A stretch of DNA of 64,000 nt, taken from Treponema socranskii subsp. buccale. Its GTDB lineage: Bacteria; Spirochaetota; Spirochaetia; Treponematales; Treponemataceae. This document shows, one piece after another, positions 43,324-51,397 of the stretch. A model generated the notes under the pieces. That model saw only the letters and a list, made by a program, of their open reading frames with translations, was not told the DNA's origin and made no database searches. Numbering within the stretch: position 1 is the first letter of the stretch; each line of letters begins with the position of its first letter. The position numbers and the translations under genes are program-made. The stretch lies in the NCBI RefSeq assembly GCF_024181585.1, contig NZ_CP054258.1, forward strand, positions 2,232,001 through 2,296,000, written 5' to 3'.

Positions 43324-44253
43324 TTATTTTATAAAAAGTTTTTTTACGTCAAACTTATTGTCGATCATTCCGGAAGCGTACATAAAGTCGGCGGTTTTCT
43401 GCCAGCCTTCCATATCCGCCTGAGTAAGTTCCGTTGAAAAATCGTAAGCTGCGGACATATCTTTTACGGCCTGTTCCGTAAGACCGAGATATTTTGCCGT
43501 TGTTGCAAACGCTTGGTCTTTATTTTTTGCTATGTAGTTTGCAATTTTTTTCTGTGCCGAAGCCAGTTTTTTTATCACATCGGGATTTTGCTTGTAAAAC
43601 TTTTCCGTTGTTGCAACTGCAATGATTGCGGCGATATATCCGTCGCCGTCCGTAACCTTATGGTAGCCCTGAGCTCCTGCATTATATGCTGCAGCGCCGG
43701 CAAGAAGCGCTACATCGATGCTGCCGCCGTCCAAAGCGGCTTTTGCTGCGGGGATCCCCATGCTCACATAACTGACATCCGTGATTTTCATTCCGGCAGA
43801 AGCCAGATACGCAGTTAAAAGTTCGTGAAGGTTCGTTCCTGCGGGACCTGCAATTTTTTTCCCTCTAAGCGATTCGGGGGAATTGAGCGAAGCGTCCTTT
43901 GAATACAAACAGAACGCTTTGGGCGCGCGGCTGTACATGTTAAGAACTTTGATGTCCGCGCCGTTTGCCGCAGAAAGTATTACGGAAGAACCGCCTACAG
44001 CGTACAAAATCTGCACGTCGCCGGAAGCAAGGGCTTGAGTCTGTTCCGCACCGGAAGTGATTTCCGCGTATTCCACAGGAGTTCCCTTAAATTCATTTGC
44101 AAAAATCTTCTGATCTTTTTCAATGATTGAAGGAATATTGAGCGGAGAAGTTACATAAGTGAACGTAAGCTTCTTTAATTCTTTTGCCTTAGCAAAAACG
44201 ACTGACGATGTTGCCATCAATACTGCCGACAACACAATGATAAATTTTTTCAT
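43324..44253 (-). CDS. ABC importer substrate-binding protein (SsuA/ThiY/NMT1 type)
   Basis: The 309-residue periplasmic protein has a signal peptide (MKKFIIVLSAVLMATSSVVFA) and the type II binding-protein fold of the nitrate/sulfonate/taurine/HMP group: KLTFTYVTSPLNIPSIIEKDQ, GAEQTQALASGDVQILYAVGG, LRGKKIAGPAGTNLHELLTAYL and SMGIPAAKAALDGGSIDVALL. Ligand cannot be deduced. It is the last gene of a four-gene operon led by a hydrogenase-like protein; the gap to the ATPase gene is 26 bases with an upstream GGGG-type site. Confidence 0.88.
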   Translation of the reverse strand: MKKFIIVLSAVLMATSSVVFAKAKELKKLTFTYVTSPLNIPSIIEKDQKIFANEFKGTPVEYAEITSGAEQTQALASGDVQILYAVGGSSVILSAANGADIKVLNMYSRAPKAFCLYSKDASLNSPESLRGKKIAGPAGTNLHELLTAYLASAGMKITDVSYVSMGIPAAKAALDGGSIDVALLAGAAAYNAGAQGYHKVTDGDGYIAAIIAVATTEKFYKQNPDVIKKLASAQKKIANYIAKNKDQAFATTAKYLGLTEQAVKDMSAAYDFSTELTQADMEGWQKTADFMYASGMIDNKFDVKKLFIK

Positions 44254-44279
44254 ATAACCCCCTATAAAAAATTTATTTA

Positions 44280-44993
44280 TTAATTAAAATCCAATTGCGC
44301 CATAATCTGCCGCTTAAGATTTAAAAAATACTCGTCCATGAGATTTCTATTTTCTTTTTCAAAATCAATATCGAATTCGTGTTTTACCCTGCCCTTTTCT
44401 ATTACGGCAATCTTATCAGCCAAAGTTATCGCTTCGTCTATACTGTGGGTCACAAACAAAAGGCTTTTGTTTTCCGTTTTTTCTATTGAAATCAGCTCTC
44501 TTTGCATCTGCGCGCGCGTAAAATAATCCAAAGCGGCAAACGGTTCGTCGAGCATTATAAAATCGGCCTTATAGGCAAGCGCCCTTGCTATCGCAACCCT
44601 CTGCTGCATTCCCCCTGAAAGCTGAAACGGATACGCTTTTATAAAATCCTTGAGTCCTACCATTTCTATAAGCCTGAACACTTCTTCTTTATTGTATTCC
44701 GCTTTTTTCAGACCGAACTTTGTATTCCCGAGTACGTTGAGCCACGGCATTAATCTCGGTTCCTGAAAAACAAAGGTCGTCTTAAAATCCTTCGTAAACT
44801 CAATTTCACCGGAATCCGCCGTTTCGAGCCGGCCGACAAGCCTTAAGAGCGTTGTTTTACCGCAGCCGCTTTTTCCGAGCAATACGGTTATTTTATTTTC
44901 CGGAATTTCCAAATTTATATCGTTGAGTACATCAATTTTTTTTGAATCGACAGTAAATGATTTTTTTATGTGCTTTAGATTAATTCCAGCCAT
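44280..44993 (-). CDS. ABC importer ATPase (SsuB/TauB type)
   Basis: The 237-residue cytoplasmic ATPase has Walker A GKSGCGKTT (about 39-47), Q-loop FVFQEPRLMPW, signature LSGGMQQRVAIARAL, Walker B FIMLDEPFAALD and the H-loop VTHSIDEA, all as in SsuB/TauB proteins. It overlaps the permease gene by 14 bases, so the two are translated in a coupled way. Confidence 0.93.
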   Translation of the reverse strand: MAGINLKHIKKSFTVDSKKIDVLNDINLEIPENKITVLLGKSGCGKTTLLRLVGRLETADSGEIEFTKDFKTTFVFQEPRLMPWLNVLGNTKFGLKKAEYNKEEVFRLIEMVGLKDFIKAYPFQLSGGMQQRVAIARALAYKADFIMLDEPFAALDYFTRAQMQRELISIEKTENKSLLFVTHSIDEAITLADKIAVIEKGRVKHEFDIDFEKENRNLMDEYFLNLKRQIMAQLDFN

Positions 44994-45759
44994 TTTCCGC
45001 CTTTCCTTTCAGAACTTTGTTTAAGACAAGTCCGAAAATCTTGTCGGTAAGATAGCCTACCAACCCTATTACGACGATCCCTACTATCACTCTGTCCGTT
45101 CTGGACATTGTCTGTGAAAATAAAATCATGTGGCCGAGCCCTGTAGAGGCCGCAACCATTTCCGCGGCGATTATCGCCCTCCATGCGTAGCCGAGCCCGA
45201 CTCTCATTCCCACTAAAATGTCGGAAATTGCATTCGGAAGAATAATTTTTGAAAAACATTCCAAGCGTGAATATCCGAAAGATTTTCCGACTTCTATCAA
45301 TTTTTTGTCGCAACCGGTAAAGCCTTTAACGATATTCATATACATAGGAAAAAACGAAGCGAGAATTATTATTATTGTCTTGGTGGTTTCTCCGATTCCG
45401 CACCACAAAATAAGAAGAGGAATCATGCTGATCGGAGGAACGTTTTTAAAAAATTGAATTAAATATTCAAAAAAATTTTTTGAAAACGGAATTACCGAAC
45501 TTATCATTCCTAAAACAAAGGCGATGATAAACGCCAGCAAAAATCCCCTTGCCACTCGCGAAAGGCTTATCCCGATGTCAACAAAAATATCTCCGGATTT
45601 TATCATTGCGATAAGGCTGTTAAAACATCTTTCGGGCGACGGCAGTATATAAGAGCTTATTATTCCCAATCTGCATACGACAGACCAAACAAGCACAACT
45701 GAAAAAACAGTGAGTATCGCAGGAATAAATTTCAACGAGCCGATTTTTCTTTTTTTCAT
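44980..45759 (-). CDS. ABC importer permease (SsuC/TauC type)
   Basis: The 259-residue membrane protein has about six spans and the EAA-type coupling loop (VGKSFGYSRLECFSKIILPNAISDI, then GMRVGLGYAWRAIIAAEMV), characteristic of SsuC/TauC/ThiX. Its ATG overlaps the stop of the hydrogenase-like gene by four bases (ATGA). Substrate is unknown. Confidence 0.93.
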   Translation of the reverse strand: MKKRKIGSLKFIPAILTVFSVVLVWSVVCRLGIISSYILPSPERCFNSLIAMIKSGDIFVDIGISLSRVARGFLLAFIIAFVLGMISSVIPFSKNFFEYLIQFFKNVPPISMIPLLILWCGIGETTKTIIIILASFFPMYMNIVKGFTGCDKKLIEVGKSFGYSRLECFSKIILPNAISDILVGMRVGLGYAWRAIIAAEMVAASTGLGHMILFSQTMSRTDRVIVGIVVIGLVGYLTDKIFGLVLNKVLKGKAENGWN

Positions 45760-46364
45760 AAAACGCCGTCCCCGTTATTGCAGCCGTTTTTGCAATAGAG
45801 CATTTCAATTAATGTATAGCCGGACACATCTTTCGATTTAAAAAAATTCCGTATTTTCGCGCTCCCGGTTATGCTTTTTGTCTTTACTTTAAGAGGAGAA
45901 AAAAAGCCCGGAGGGATCGGACTTTTGCGGAGAATCGTTTTTTGCAAACTACAGTCAAGTTTTTGAGCAAAATCATTCCACGTAACAAAAACCGTGTTTT
46001 GTAATTTTAAGGCGTTTCCGTATTCCGCTAAAGATTTACACGGCGTGGTTATAAATATCTTTCCTTTATCTCCATAGTTCCGTGATATTTCTTCGGCACA
46101 GTGAATCAAAATCGGCTCTATCGGAGGATATATGACATCCAAGTTCGGAAAAGAATTTTTTACTAATTGAACGGCAAAAGGGCAGCGCATATCCATTACG
46201 GTTTTATTTGCAGACGAAACCCTTTGTTTGTATTTGTCGATAACTTTTTTTATCCAGTCGGTTTTACACTCAACGATTTCAAAACCCTCAGCCGAAATAA
46301 ATCTGTTTAATTCCTTCTCATCATACATATTTTTAGAAACGGGATTTATAAATACAAAGTTCAT
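45756..46364 (-). CDS. Small [FeFe]-hydrogenase-like iron-sulfur protein
   Basis: The 202-residue protein resembles a trimmed H-domain of [FeFe] hydrogenases. Four cysteines fall in the order and context of the H-cluster ligands: MRCPFAVQLVKNSFPNL (Cys61, compare CCPgw), ITTPCKSLAEY (Cys109, compare MPCtaKK) and LIEMLYCKNGCNNGDG near the C-terminus (Cys191, Cys195, compare MACPGGCxxGGG). The first of the paired CC is Arg and the lysine of PCTAKK is missing, so the di-iron subsite is probably absent and a single [4Fe-4S] cluster is likely, as in Nar1/NARF relatives. It has no ferredoxin domains or signal peptide. First gene of the operon, overlapping the permease by four bases, so it probably works in sensing or processing the imported compound. 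Confidence 0.7.
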   Translation of the reverse strand: MNFVFINPVSKNMYDEKELNRFISAEGFEIVECKTDWIKKVIDKYKQRVSSANKTVMDMRCPFAVQLVKNSFPNLDVIYPPIEPILIHCAEEISRNYGDKGKIFITTPCKSLAEYGNALKLQNTVFVTWNDFAQKLDCSLQKTILRKSPIPPGFFSPLKVKTKSITGSAKIRNFFKSKDVSGYTLIEMLYCKNGCNNGDGVL

Positions 46365-46385
46365 AAAGTTTATCTACGTTAACAG

Positions 46386-46422
46386 AGAGTAGCAAAAACT
46401 AATTACCTAGTCAATTACTTAG
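46386..46422 (-). promoter_or_regulatory. Promoter with tandem operator half-sites for the hydrogenase-like operon
   Basis: On the minus strand TTGACT (46409-46414), 17-base spacer, TACTCT (46386-46391). Two 10-base direct repeats, AATTACCTAG (46401-46410, plus strand) and AATTACTTAG (46413-46422), 12 bases apart, overlap the -35, as expected for a repressor site. The rest of 46365-46567 shows nothing more than weak AT-rich sequence. Confidence 0.6.
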
Positions 46423-46570
46423 ATTATAAAATTCTTTCAGTAAAACGCGGACGTTTTTTTAACCTATTCCCCTTTTCCGCGACGGTGCAGTTTAGACGCG
46501 ACATAAAAATATAAAAAATCCGCACAAAAAAACTTCCGTTTTTTGACACTCTGCGACGATTTATACTGTG

Positions 46571-47539
46571 ATGAAAACGGATACCAGTATACATGCGGCG
46601 GATCTTACCGCGTACGTCGATTTACACGCGGACGACATGCTCGAAGCGATTGTAAAGCAGGCGCGCTCCCTTTCCGCTCGTGAAATCGTTATCGGAAAAA
46701 CGACCGTCGTTTTCAGAACGCATCGGACGTTTTATGAAAAAATGACGCTCGCGCCGGAATATACGAGAGCGCTCATGCGCCGCATAGCATCGCTTTCGCA
46801 AATTGACGGACGCATACGGCTTTACGGAAAATTCGTTCATTTCGGTGCGCATCCCGTTTTGCTATATGCCGCTGCCGTACAGGGCGGTATTGCGCTTCGC
46901 ATACGCGGCTGTCCGCGCGCTCTGCCGCCGCCTGAAGGGCTCGGCTTGTGCGGTGCTCAGATAGAAGCGCTTCGAAAATTGAGTGCACAGCGAAACGGTC
47001 TCGTGATTTTCTGTTCGCCGGATGAGCGTCGTATTTCGACGGCTGCGATATCGATCTTTTCCGATATGCGGCGGACGGGAAAAGCGTCGCGCACAAAGCC
47101 TCCGTGCATACTGTACTTGCACGACGAAGAGAGCGTGCATACGGCGATCGAAACGGCGCGTGCGGATACCCTTGTCTTTGCACTCCTTGCCGCATCCGAC
47201 GTCGCGTCCGCAGTTGCCGCGCTTAAAAAATATCGCGCGGCGTCCGGCGATATCGCGTCGCTTGTGCGCTGTATTATCGCACACGAGCTTTTATACGACG
47301 GGAGGGACATTCATTTGCTTTTCGACATCGCCTTCCCGGCGTGTCCGTTCGAAATACCGAGCGACGGCGGCTCACCCGCTCCCGATAGAGACGAGTCGTT
47401 TACGCATTGTACGAATGTCGCCGCTGAAATACTGAAATCGCTGAAACGGCATTCTCGCCTGCCCCGTACGGCGAAACCTGCCGTATCGGGCGAAGGAGTT
47501 CTTTTACGCGGAAGAAAATTTGCAACGGAGACGATGTGA
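46571..47539 (+). CDS. GspE/PilB-like protein lacking the P-loop
   Basis: The 322-residue protein follows the layout of type II secretion/type IV pilus ATPases: a short N2-like part (DMLEAIVKQARSLSAREIVI; RIASLSQIDGRIRLYGKFVHF), then RNGLVIFCSPDERRISTAAI at about 141-160 where GLILVTGPTGSGKTTTLYA is expected, and DTLVFALLAASDVASAVAAL at about 199-218 matching HLVLSTLHTNDAASAV, followed by LVRCIIAHELLYDG like the QRLVRRLC segment. Walker A lysine and glycine pattern are lost, so ATP hydrolysis is unlikely. It may be a regulatory pseudo-ATPase of a pilus or secretion system. GTG at 46568 precedes the ATG in frame. Overlaps the next gene by one base. Confidence 0.6.
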   Translation: MKTDTSIHAADLTAYVDLHADDMLEAIVKQARSLSAREIVIGKTTVVFRTHRTFYEKMTLAPEYTRALMRRIASLSQIDGRIRLYGKFVHFGAHPVLLYAAAVQGGIALRIRGCPRALPPPEGLGLCGAQIEALRKLSAQRNGLVIFCSPDERRISTAAISIFSDMRRTGKASRTKPPCILYLHDEESVHTAIETARADTLVFALLAASDVASAVAALKKYRAASGDIASLVRCIIAHELLYDGRDIHLLFDIAFPACPFEIPSDGGSPAPDRDESFTHCTNVAAEILKSLKRHSRLPRTAKPAVSGEGVLLRGRKFATETM

Positions 47540-48066
47540 TGAAAAACAAATCGATAATCGGGATCGAACGCGGTGCGGCGGACGAAAAAACCGGATCGAC
47601 AAACGGATGCAGCGCAAAGAAAACCGGCGGACTTCACGCTTCTGCAAAATTGAAATTCGCGTTCGCTGCAATGTATATTATTTGCTTTGTATTTCCGTTC
47701 TATGCGCATACTCCGTACCGCATACAAGGCGAAGTATCCGTCGGCGCAGATGCAGAGCTTTACGAATACGGATATATCGCGCTGACATTTTACAACGCAA
47801 GCAAACGAACGATTCGAAAATTTTTTGCCGTCGTTTTTTTAAGCGGAAGCGACGGAGAGTCTCCCTTTACGGAAGGGAACTGCGTTACGCTCGAATACGA
47901 TGAAAACATCGCGCCGCGCACTGCAGTGCGAGCGGAGTTCGGCCTCGACGATTATATTTCCGAAGTACCCGACGAAGCGTATCAAATCGATTTTTTATAC
48001 GTGAGCAAAATCGAATACGATGACGGCGGCGTTTGGGAAGATCCCTACGGCGTATATGCGAAGTGA
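47539..48066 (+). CDS. Unknown protein with signal-anchor, beta-rich
   Basis: The 175-residue protein has a long polar N-terminus (about 1-38), a hydrophobic segment at about 39-58 (FAFAAMYIICFVFPFYA) and a beta-rich extracytoplasmic part with YEYGYIALTFYNASKRTIRK and FAVVFLSGSDG, acidic overall, ending DPYGVYAK. I do not recognise it. Its ATG overlaps the stop of the GspE-like gene (TGATG), so the two are expressed together and may act together at the membrane. Confidence 0.65.
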   Translation: MKNKSIIGIERGAADEKTGSTNGCSAKKTGGLHASAKLKFAFAAMYIICFVFPFYAHTPYRIQGEVSVGADAELYEYGYIALTFYNASKRTIRKFFAVVFLSGSDGESPFTEGNCVTLEYDENIAPRTAVRAEFGLDDYISEVPDEAYQIDFLYVSKIEYDDGGVWEDPYGVYAK

Positions 48067-48162
48067 GCGGCTCTCGCACCGCAGCGTTACCTCGCCGCGT
48101 ACTCTCGATTCCATTGACCGGCACCGCCCGCGGTTTCCGCCGCGGTTTTGACGGCTGATAAT

Positions 48163-49662
48163 TTATCCGACGAATTCTTTTTTCAAAAACGCGAGATCGA
48201 GTTCGGGATAAAGCACATGCTTTGCGAGGAGCGCTTGCACTCGCCCTTTCGCTTTTTCCTGCACGGCGGGATCGAGGACGATTTTTCCTTTTGCGGGTTT
48301 TCCGTCTTTTGTCATGCCGGGCTTCGTTCCTTTCAGCACCGAATCGATGATCGAAGCGACTTCTTTCATATCGGCTTCCGTCATGCCGAGCGTCGTGATG
48401 CCCGGAGTACCCACCCGTATACCGCTCGTCCACCACGGGCCGTTTTTGTCGAAAGGAAGCGAGTTTGCATTGAGCGTAACGCCGCACTGAAACATCGCCG
48501 CTTCCGCCTGCCGTCCGGTCAGTCCGTAAGTGGTCACATCTATGAGCATGAGGTGATTATCCGTACCGCCCGTCTGCAGTTTCATGCCGAGTGCAGCGCA
48601 TTCTTTTGCGAGAGCGCACGCATTTTTGACGATATTGTGCGCGTATTCGCGGTATTCGCTCGTAAGCGCTTCTTTGAACGAGACCGCTTTTGCCGCGATG
48701 ATATTTCCGAGCGGGCCGCCTAAAACCATCGGACAGCCCTTGTTTACGTCGTCGATGAATTCTCTTTTGCAAAGCACGAGCGCTCCCCGCGGGCCGCGCA
48801 GCGTTTTGTGCGTCGTCGATGTGACGATATCCGCAAAGGCTACCGGATCGTAATCCCCGGTAAACACTTTGCCTGCAACGAGACCCGCGAAGTGTGCCAT
48901 GTCGACCATGAGTACGGCGCCGCACTTGTCCGCGATTTCGCGAAACCGTTTGAAATCGATTTTGCGCGGGTAAGCGGAAAAGCCTGCGAGCAAAATGAGC
49001 GGTTTTACTTCCATCGCCTGCTTTTCAATCGCGTCGTAGTCGAGGAGCCCCGTTTCTTTGTCGACCGTGTACGGAACGCTTTCGAACATCTTTGCCGAAA
49101 CGTTCATGCGGTATCCGTGCGTGAGATGCCCGCCCGAATAATAATCGAGTCCCATGAGACGCTGCGAGCCGAATCGTTTGCGCAGTTCTTCCCACTGCGC
49201 TTCCGTCAAATCCGACACGCTTTTTACGCCGAGCGATTCAAGCGTCGGCATTTCGATTGTATGATTGAGAATCGCCCAATAGGCGACGAGGTTCGCATCG
49301 CAGCCCGAGTGCGGCTGCACATACGCGTAATCCGCGCCGAAAAGTTTTTCGGCTTCCCTCGCCGCGCAGGACTCGACCGCATCGATATTTTCGCAGCCGC
49401 CGTAATAACGGTGTTCGGGATAGCCTTCGGCATACTTATCGGTGAGGAGATTTCCCATCGCAGATTGCACGGCGAGCGAACAGTAATTTTCGCTTGCGAC
49501 GAGTTTTAAGTGCGCTCTCTGCGTTTCGAGCTCTTTGACGACGCTCGATGCGATTTCGGGTGCGACCGCCGCCGTCTGCTGCAAATTTGCGACGTAAGAG
49601 GCCATCGCGGCGTTCGGTTTTCCGTTGCACGATGTAAGGTAATTTTCCAAAGGACTTGCCAT
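48163..49662 (-). CDS. glyA: Serine hydroxymethyltransferase
   Basis: PLP enzyme that converts serine and tetrahydrofolate to glycine and methylene-tetrahydrofolate, feeding purine and thymidylate synthesis. The 499-residue product is longer than the usual 415-435, with a longer N-terminal part (SCNGKPNAAMASYVANLQQ) and internal additions. Family motifs: VQSAMGNLLTDKYAEGYPEHRYYGGCENID, HSGCDANLVAYWAIL, VDMAHFAGLVAGKV and the PLP-lysine TSTTHKTLRGPRGAL. The ATG at 49662 has GGGAG upstream. The ribosome site is directly preceded by a 12-bp hairpin of the element A family. Confidence 0.95.
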   Translation of the reverse strand: MASPLENYLTSCNGKPNAAMASYVANLQQTAAVAPEIASSVVKELETQRAHLKLVASENYCSLAVQSAMGNLLTDKYAEGYPEHRYYGGCENIDAVESCAAREAEKLFGADYAYVQPHSGCDANLVAYWAILNHTIEMPTLESLGVKSVSDLTEAQWEELRKRFGSQRLMGLDYYSGGHLTHGYRMNVSAKMFESVPYTVDKETGLLDYDAIEKQAMEVKPLILLAGFSAYPRKIDFKRFREIADKCGAVLMVDMAHFAGLVAGKVFTGDYDPVAFADIVTSTTHKTLRGPRGALVLCKREFIDDVNKGCPMVLGGPLGNIIAAKAVSFKEALTSEYREYAHNIVKNACALAKECAALGMKLQTGGTDNHLMLIDVTTYGLTGRQAEAAMFQCGVTLNANSLPFDKNGPWWTSGIRVGTPGITTLGMTEADMKEVASIIDSVLKGTKPGMTKDGKPAKGKIVLDPAVQEKAKGRVQALLAKHVLYPELDLAFLKKEFVG

Positions 49663-49672
49663 AAATTCTCCC

Positions 49673-49711
49673 ATAAAAAGTGACGGCAATATTTTAGATG
49701 TCACTTTTTAT
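49673..49711 (-). promoter_or_regulatory. glyA leader hairpin (element A family)
   Basis: Perfect 12-bp arms ATAAAAAGTGAC and GTCACTTTTTAT enclose the loop ATCTAAAATATTGCC (minus strand), close to the GTCTGAAATATCGCC loop of the uraA and rbsB leaders. The stem ends one base before the glyA ribosome site GGGAG, and a GGAG lies just upstream of the stem, as in the other copies. Confidence 0.75.
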
Positions 49712-49894
49712 CGTTCTCCTCAAATTTAACACGCGAATCATAATCGAATCGGCGGAAAAAAGCAATCTGCAAAACGGGTATTTTCAATCGCTGCAGAAAG
49801 TGCCGCCGTTTTTTATGGTTACGATTATTTTTGCGCGAATACGGTTCCCGGTACGGGTGCCGTGAAATCGAATTGCAAAAATCGGATCGCATAC

Positions 49895-49923
49895 TTGACA
49901 CGGTTTATTTTTTCGACTAATTT
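49895..49923 (+). promoter_or_regulatory. Promoter of the RRM gene with long leader
   Basis: TTGACA (49895-49900), 17-base spacer, TAATTT (49918-49923). The predicted leader of about 145 bases before the RRM gene has a CTGAA/TTCAG-type pairing near 49990-50015 and no ORF of note; long leaders are common in cold-responsive RNA-binding protein genes. Nothing else is seen in 49712-49894. Confidence 0.55.
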
Positions 49924-50073
49924 TAATATGATTCTGGTTCTCTAAAGACAGTTCTGATAAAGCTTTATTTCGTATGAATGTATGTTTCTTCAGATTACGG
50001 TATTCAGAAAACGCAGATTGCAGCTGGCATCAGCAAATAAAAAACGCCGTATTCGGCAAGAGGAACATCGTAT

Positions 50074-50364
50074 ATGTCCAAAAAAATTTACGTCGGCAAC
50101 CTTAACTATGCCACAACGGAGGATACTCTGAAAAACAGCTTCGCTCCTTTCGGTGAAGTCGCTTCAGCAGTAATTATTAAAGACCGTTTTACGGATCAGT
50201 CGAAAGGCTTCGGCTTTATCGAAATGACGGATGAAGGTGCCGCGGATAAAGCGATCGCCGATATGAACGGCAAAGAGATCGACGGTCGCCGCGTGCGCGT
50301 CAACGTCGCCGAAGAGCGCCCGCCGCGCCGCCCGAGATTCGACAACGGCGGAGACCGTCAATAG
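50074..50364 (+). CDS. RRM RNA-binding protein
   Basis: The 96-residue protein is one RNA-recognition motif with RNP2 KIYVGNL (about 4-10) and RNP1 KGFGFIEM (about 46-53), followed by a short Arg/Pro/Gly tail (RPPRRPRFDNGGD). Such proteins occur in spirochaetes and cyanobacteria and bind single-stranded RNA, often induced by cold; here that is inferred. GAGGA precedes the ATG. It ends at a strong terminator. Confidence 0.95.
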   Translation: MSKKIYVGNLNYATTEDTLKNSFAPFGEVASAVIIKDRFTDQSKGFGFIEMTDEGAADKAIADMNGKEIDGRRVRVNVAEERPPRRPRFDNGGDRQ

Positions 50365-50395
50365 TCGCTCGCTTCGTTTTACATCGAAAATCGGA

Positions 50396-50429
50396 AAGCC
50401 GGCTGCAGTGATGCACGCCGGCTTTTTTT
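50396..50429 (+). terminator. Terminator of the RRM gene
   Basis: GCCGGC (50398-50403) pairs with GCCGGC (50417-50422), with inner TGCA pairing, followed by seven T. A TATACT directly after it may be the -10 of the next gene. Confidence 0.85.
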
Positions 50430-50445
50430 ATGCTATACTCTTCTT

Positions 50446-51345
50446 ATGCATTTCCTTCCTGCAGGATTTTCCGACTATATCGCGGACGACTGCGACAGGT
50501 GCGCCTTTATCGGCTCCTACCTCGCAGGGCACGGCGTTGAAAGCGTCGTGATGCCCGTTGCCGGAAAAAATCACGTATACGTTAAATTTCCGACGTCGCA
50601 GTACAATCCTCAGTTCCGAATCAAAACGGTGATCGCGCACTACGACCGCTCTCTCGGAAGTCCCGGAGCGAACGACAACAGTGCGGCGAATTTTTGTCTT
50701 ATGGATTGGGCGTCGCGTTTGCAGAGCCGCGTCGATTTTCACAATGTCCGTCTGCTCTTTTCTGACGGCGAAGAGTTCGCATCCGGCGGTGTCGCTTCTC
50801 AAGGTGCGTTTTCGCTCGCTTCCCTTTTTAAACGACTCGGCATCACAAACGACGATGTGTACGTGTTCGACTGCATGGGGCGCGGCACGATTCCGATTCT
50901 CCGAAAAACGATTTTACCGCTCGCCGTACCGTACGAGCTTCGAACGCGCTTTGCGGCGCTCGAAGACCGCGCGGAATCGCTGTTGCGTCGGACTTCGCGG
51001 AGATGGCTTACGCTTCCGTTCGCATACAGCGACAATGCGGGTTTTATCGCGTGCGGTATTCCCGCCGTCGCCGTAACGATGCTGCCGGAGGACGAAGCGG
51101 ATGCATATCTCGCATCGCTCATAAAAGAAAAATCGCTCGAAAACTATATCGTCAATCACACCGTCGATGCGAAAAGCGACGCCGAAGCGAAAGAAAAATT
51201 ATTAAAATTGCAATCGCTGGTGCCTCAAACGTGGCGGCTGATAAATACGAAAAACGATACCGAGCGGACGCTGACCCCCGAAAGCTTTACCGTTTTTGCA
51301 TCGATCCTCGACGCGCTCGCCGACGAAAAGACGCTTGTAAGCTGA
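50446..51345 (+). CDS. M28-type zinc aminopeptidase-like protein
   Basis: The 299-residue cytoplasmic protein has the M28 metal-ligand pattern: TVIAHYDRS near 62-70, GANDNSAANF near 77-86 (second metal ligand Asp), SDGEEF near 106-111 (base and ligand Glu), FDCMGRG near 141 and a late FIACGIPAVAVT that precedes the usual final histidine region. The last histidine is likely NHTVDAKSD near 235. Activity as an exopeptidase is inferred. The ATG follows TATACT by six bases and has no ribosome site. Confidence 0.8.
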   Translation: MHFLPAGFSDYIADDCDRCAFIGSYLAGHGVESVVMPVAGKNHVYVKFPTSQYNPQFRIKTVIAHYDRSLGSPGANDNSAANFCLMDWASRLQSRVDFHNVRLLFSDGEEFASGGVASQGAFSLASLFKRLGITNDDVYVFDCMGRGTIPILRKTILPLAVPYELRTRFAALEDRAESLLRRTSRRWLTLPFAYSDNAGFIACGIPAVAVTMLPEDEADAYLASLIKEKSLENYIVNHTVDAKSDAEAKEKLLKLQSLVPQTWRLINTKNDTERTLTPESFTVFASILDALADEKTLVS

Positions 51346-51397
51346 AATATCGCACCGCGTAAACGTTCCGCCTACTGTGCGAACGGGATGTGCTCGG

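Noticed and set aside
43324-46364. Calling the transporter a taurine or alkanesulfonate system
   Set aside because: The SsuABC fold is shared by nitrate, bicarbonate, thiamine-precursor and sulfonate importers, and no monooxygenase or dioxygenase gene is linked.
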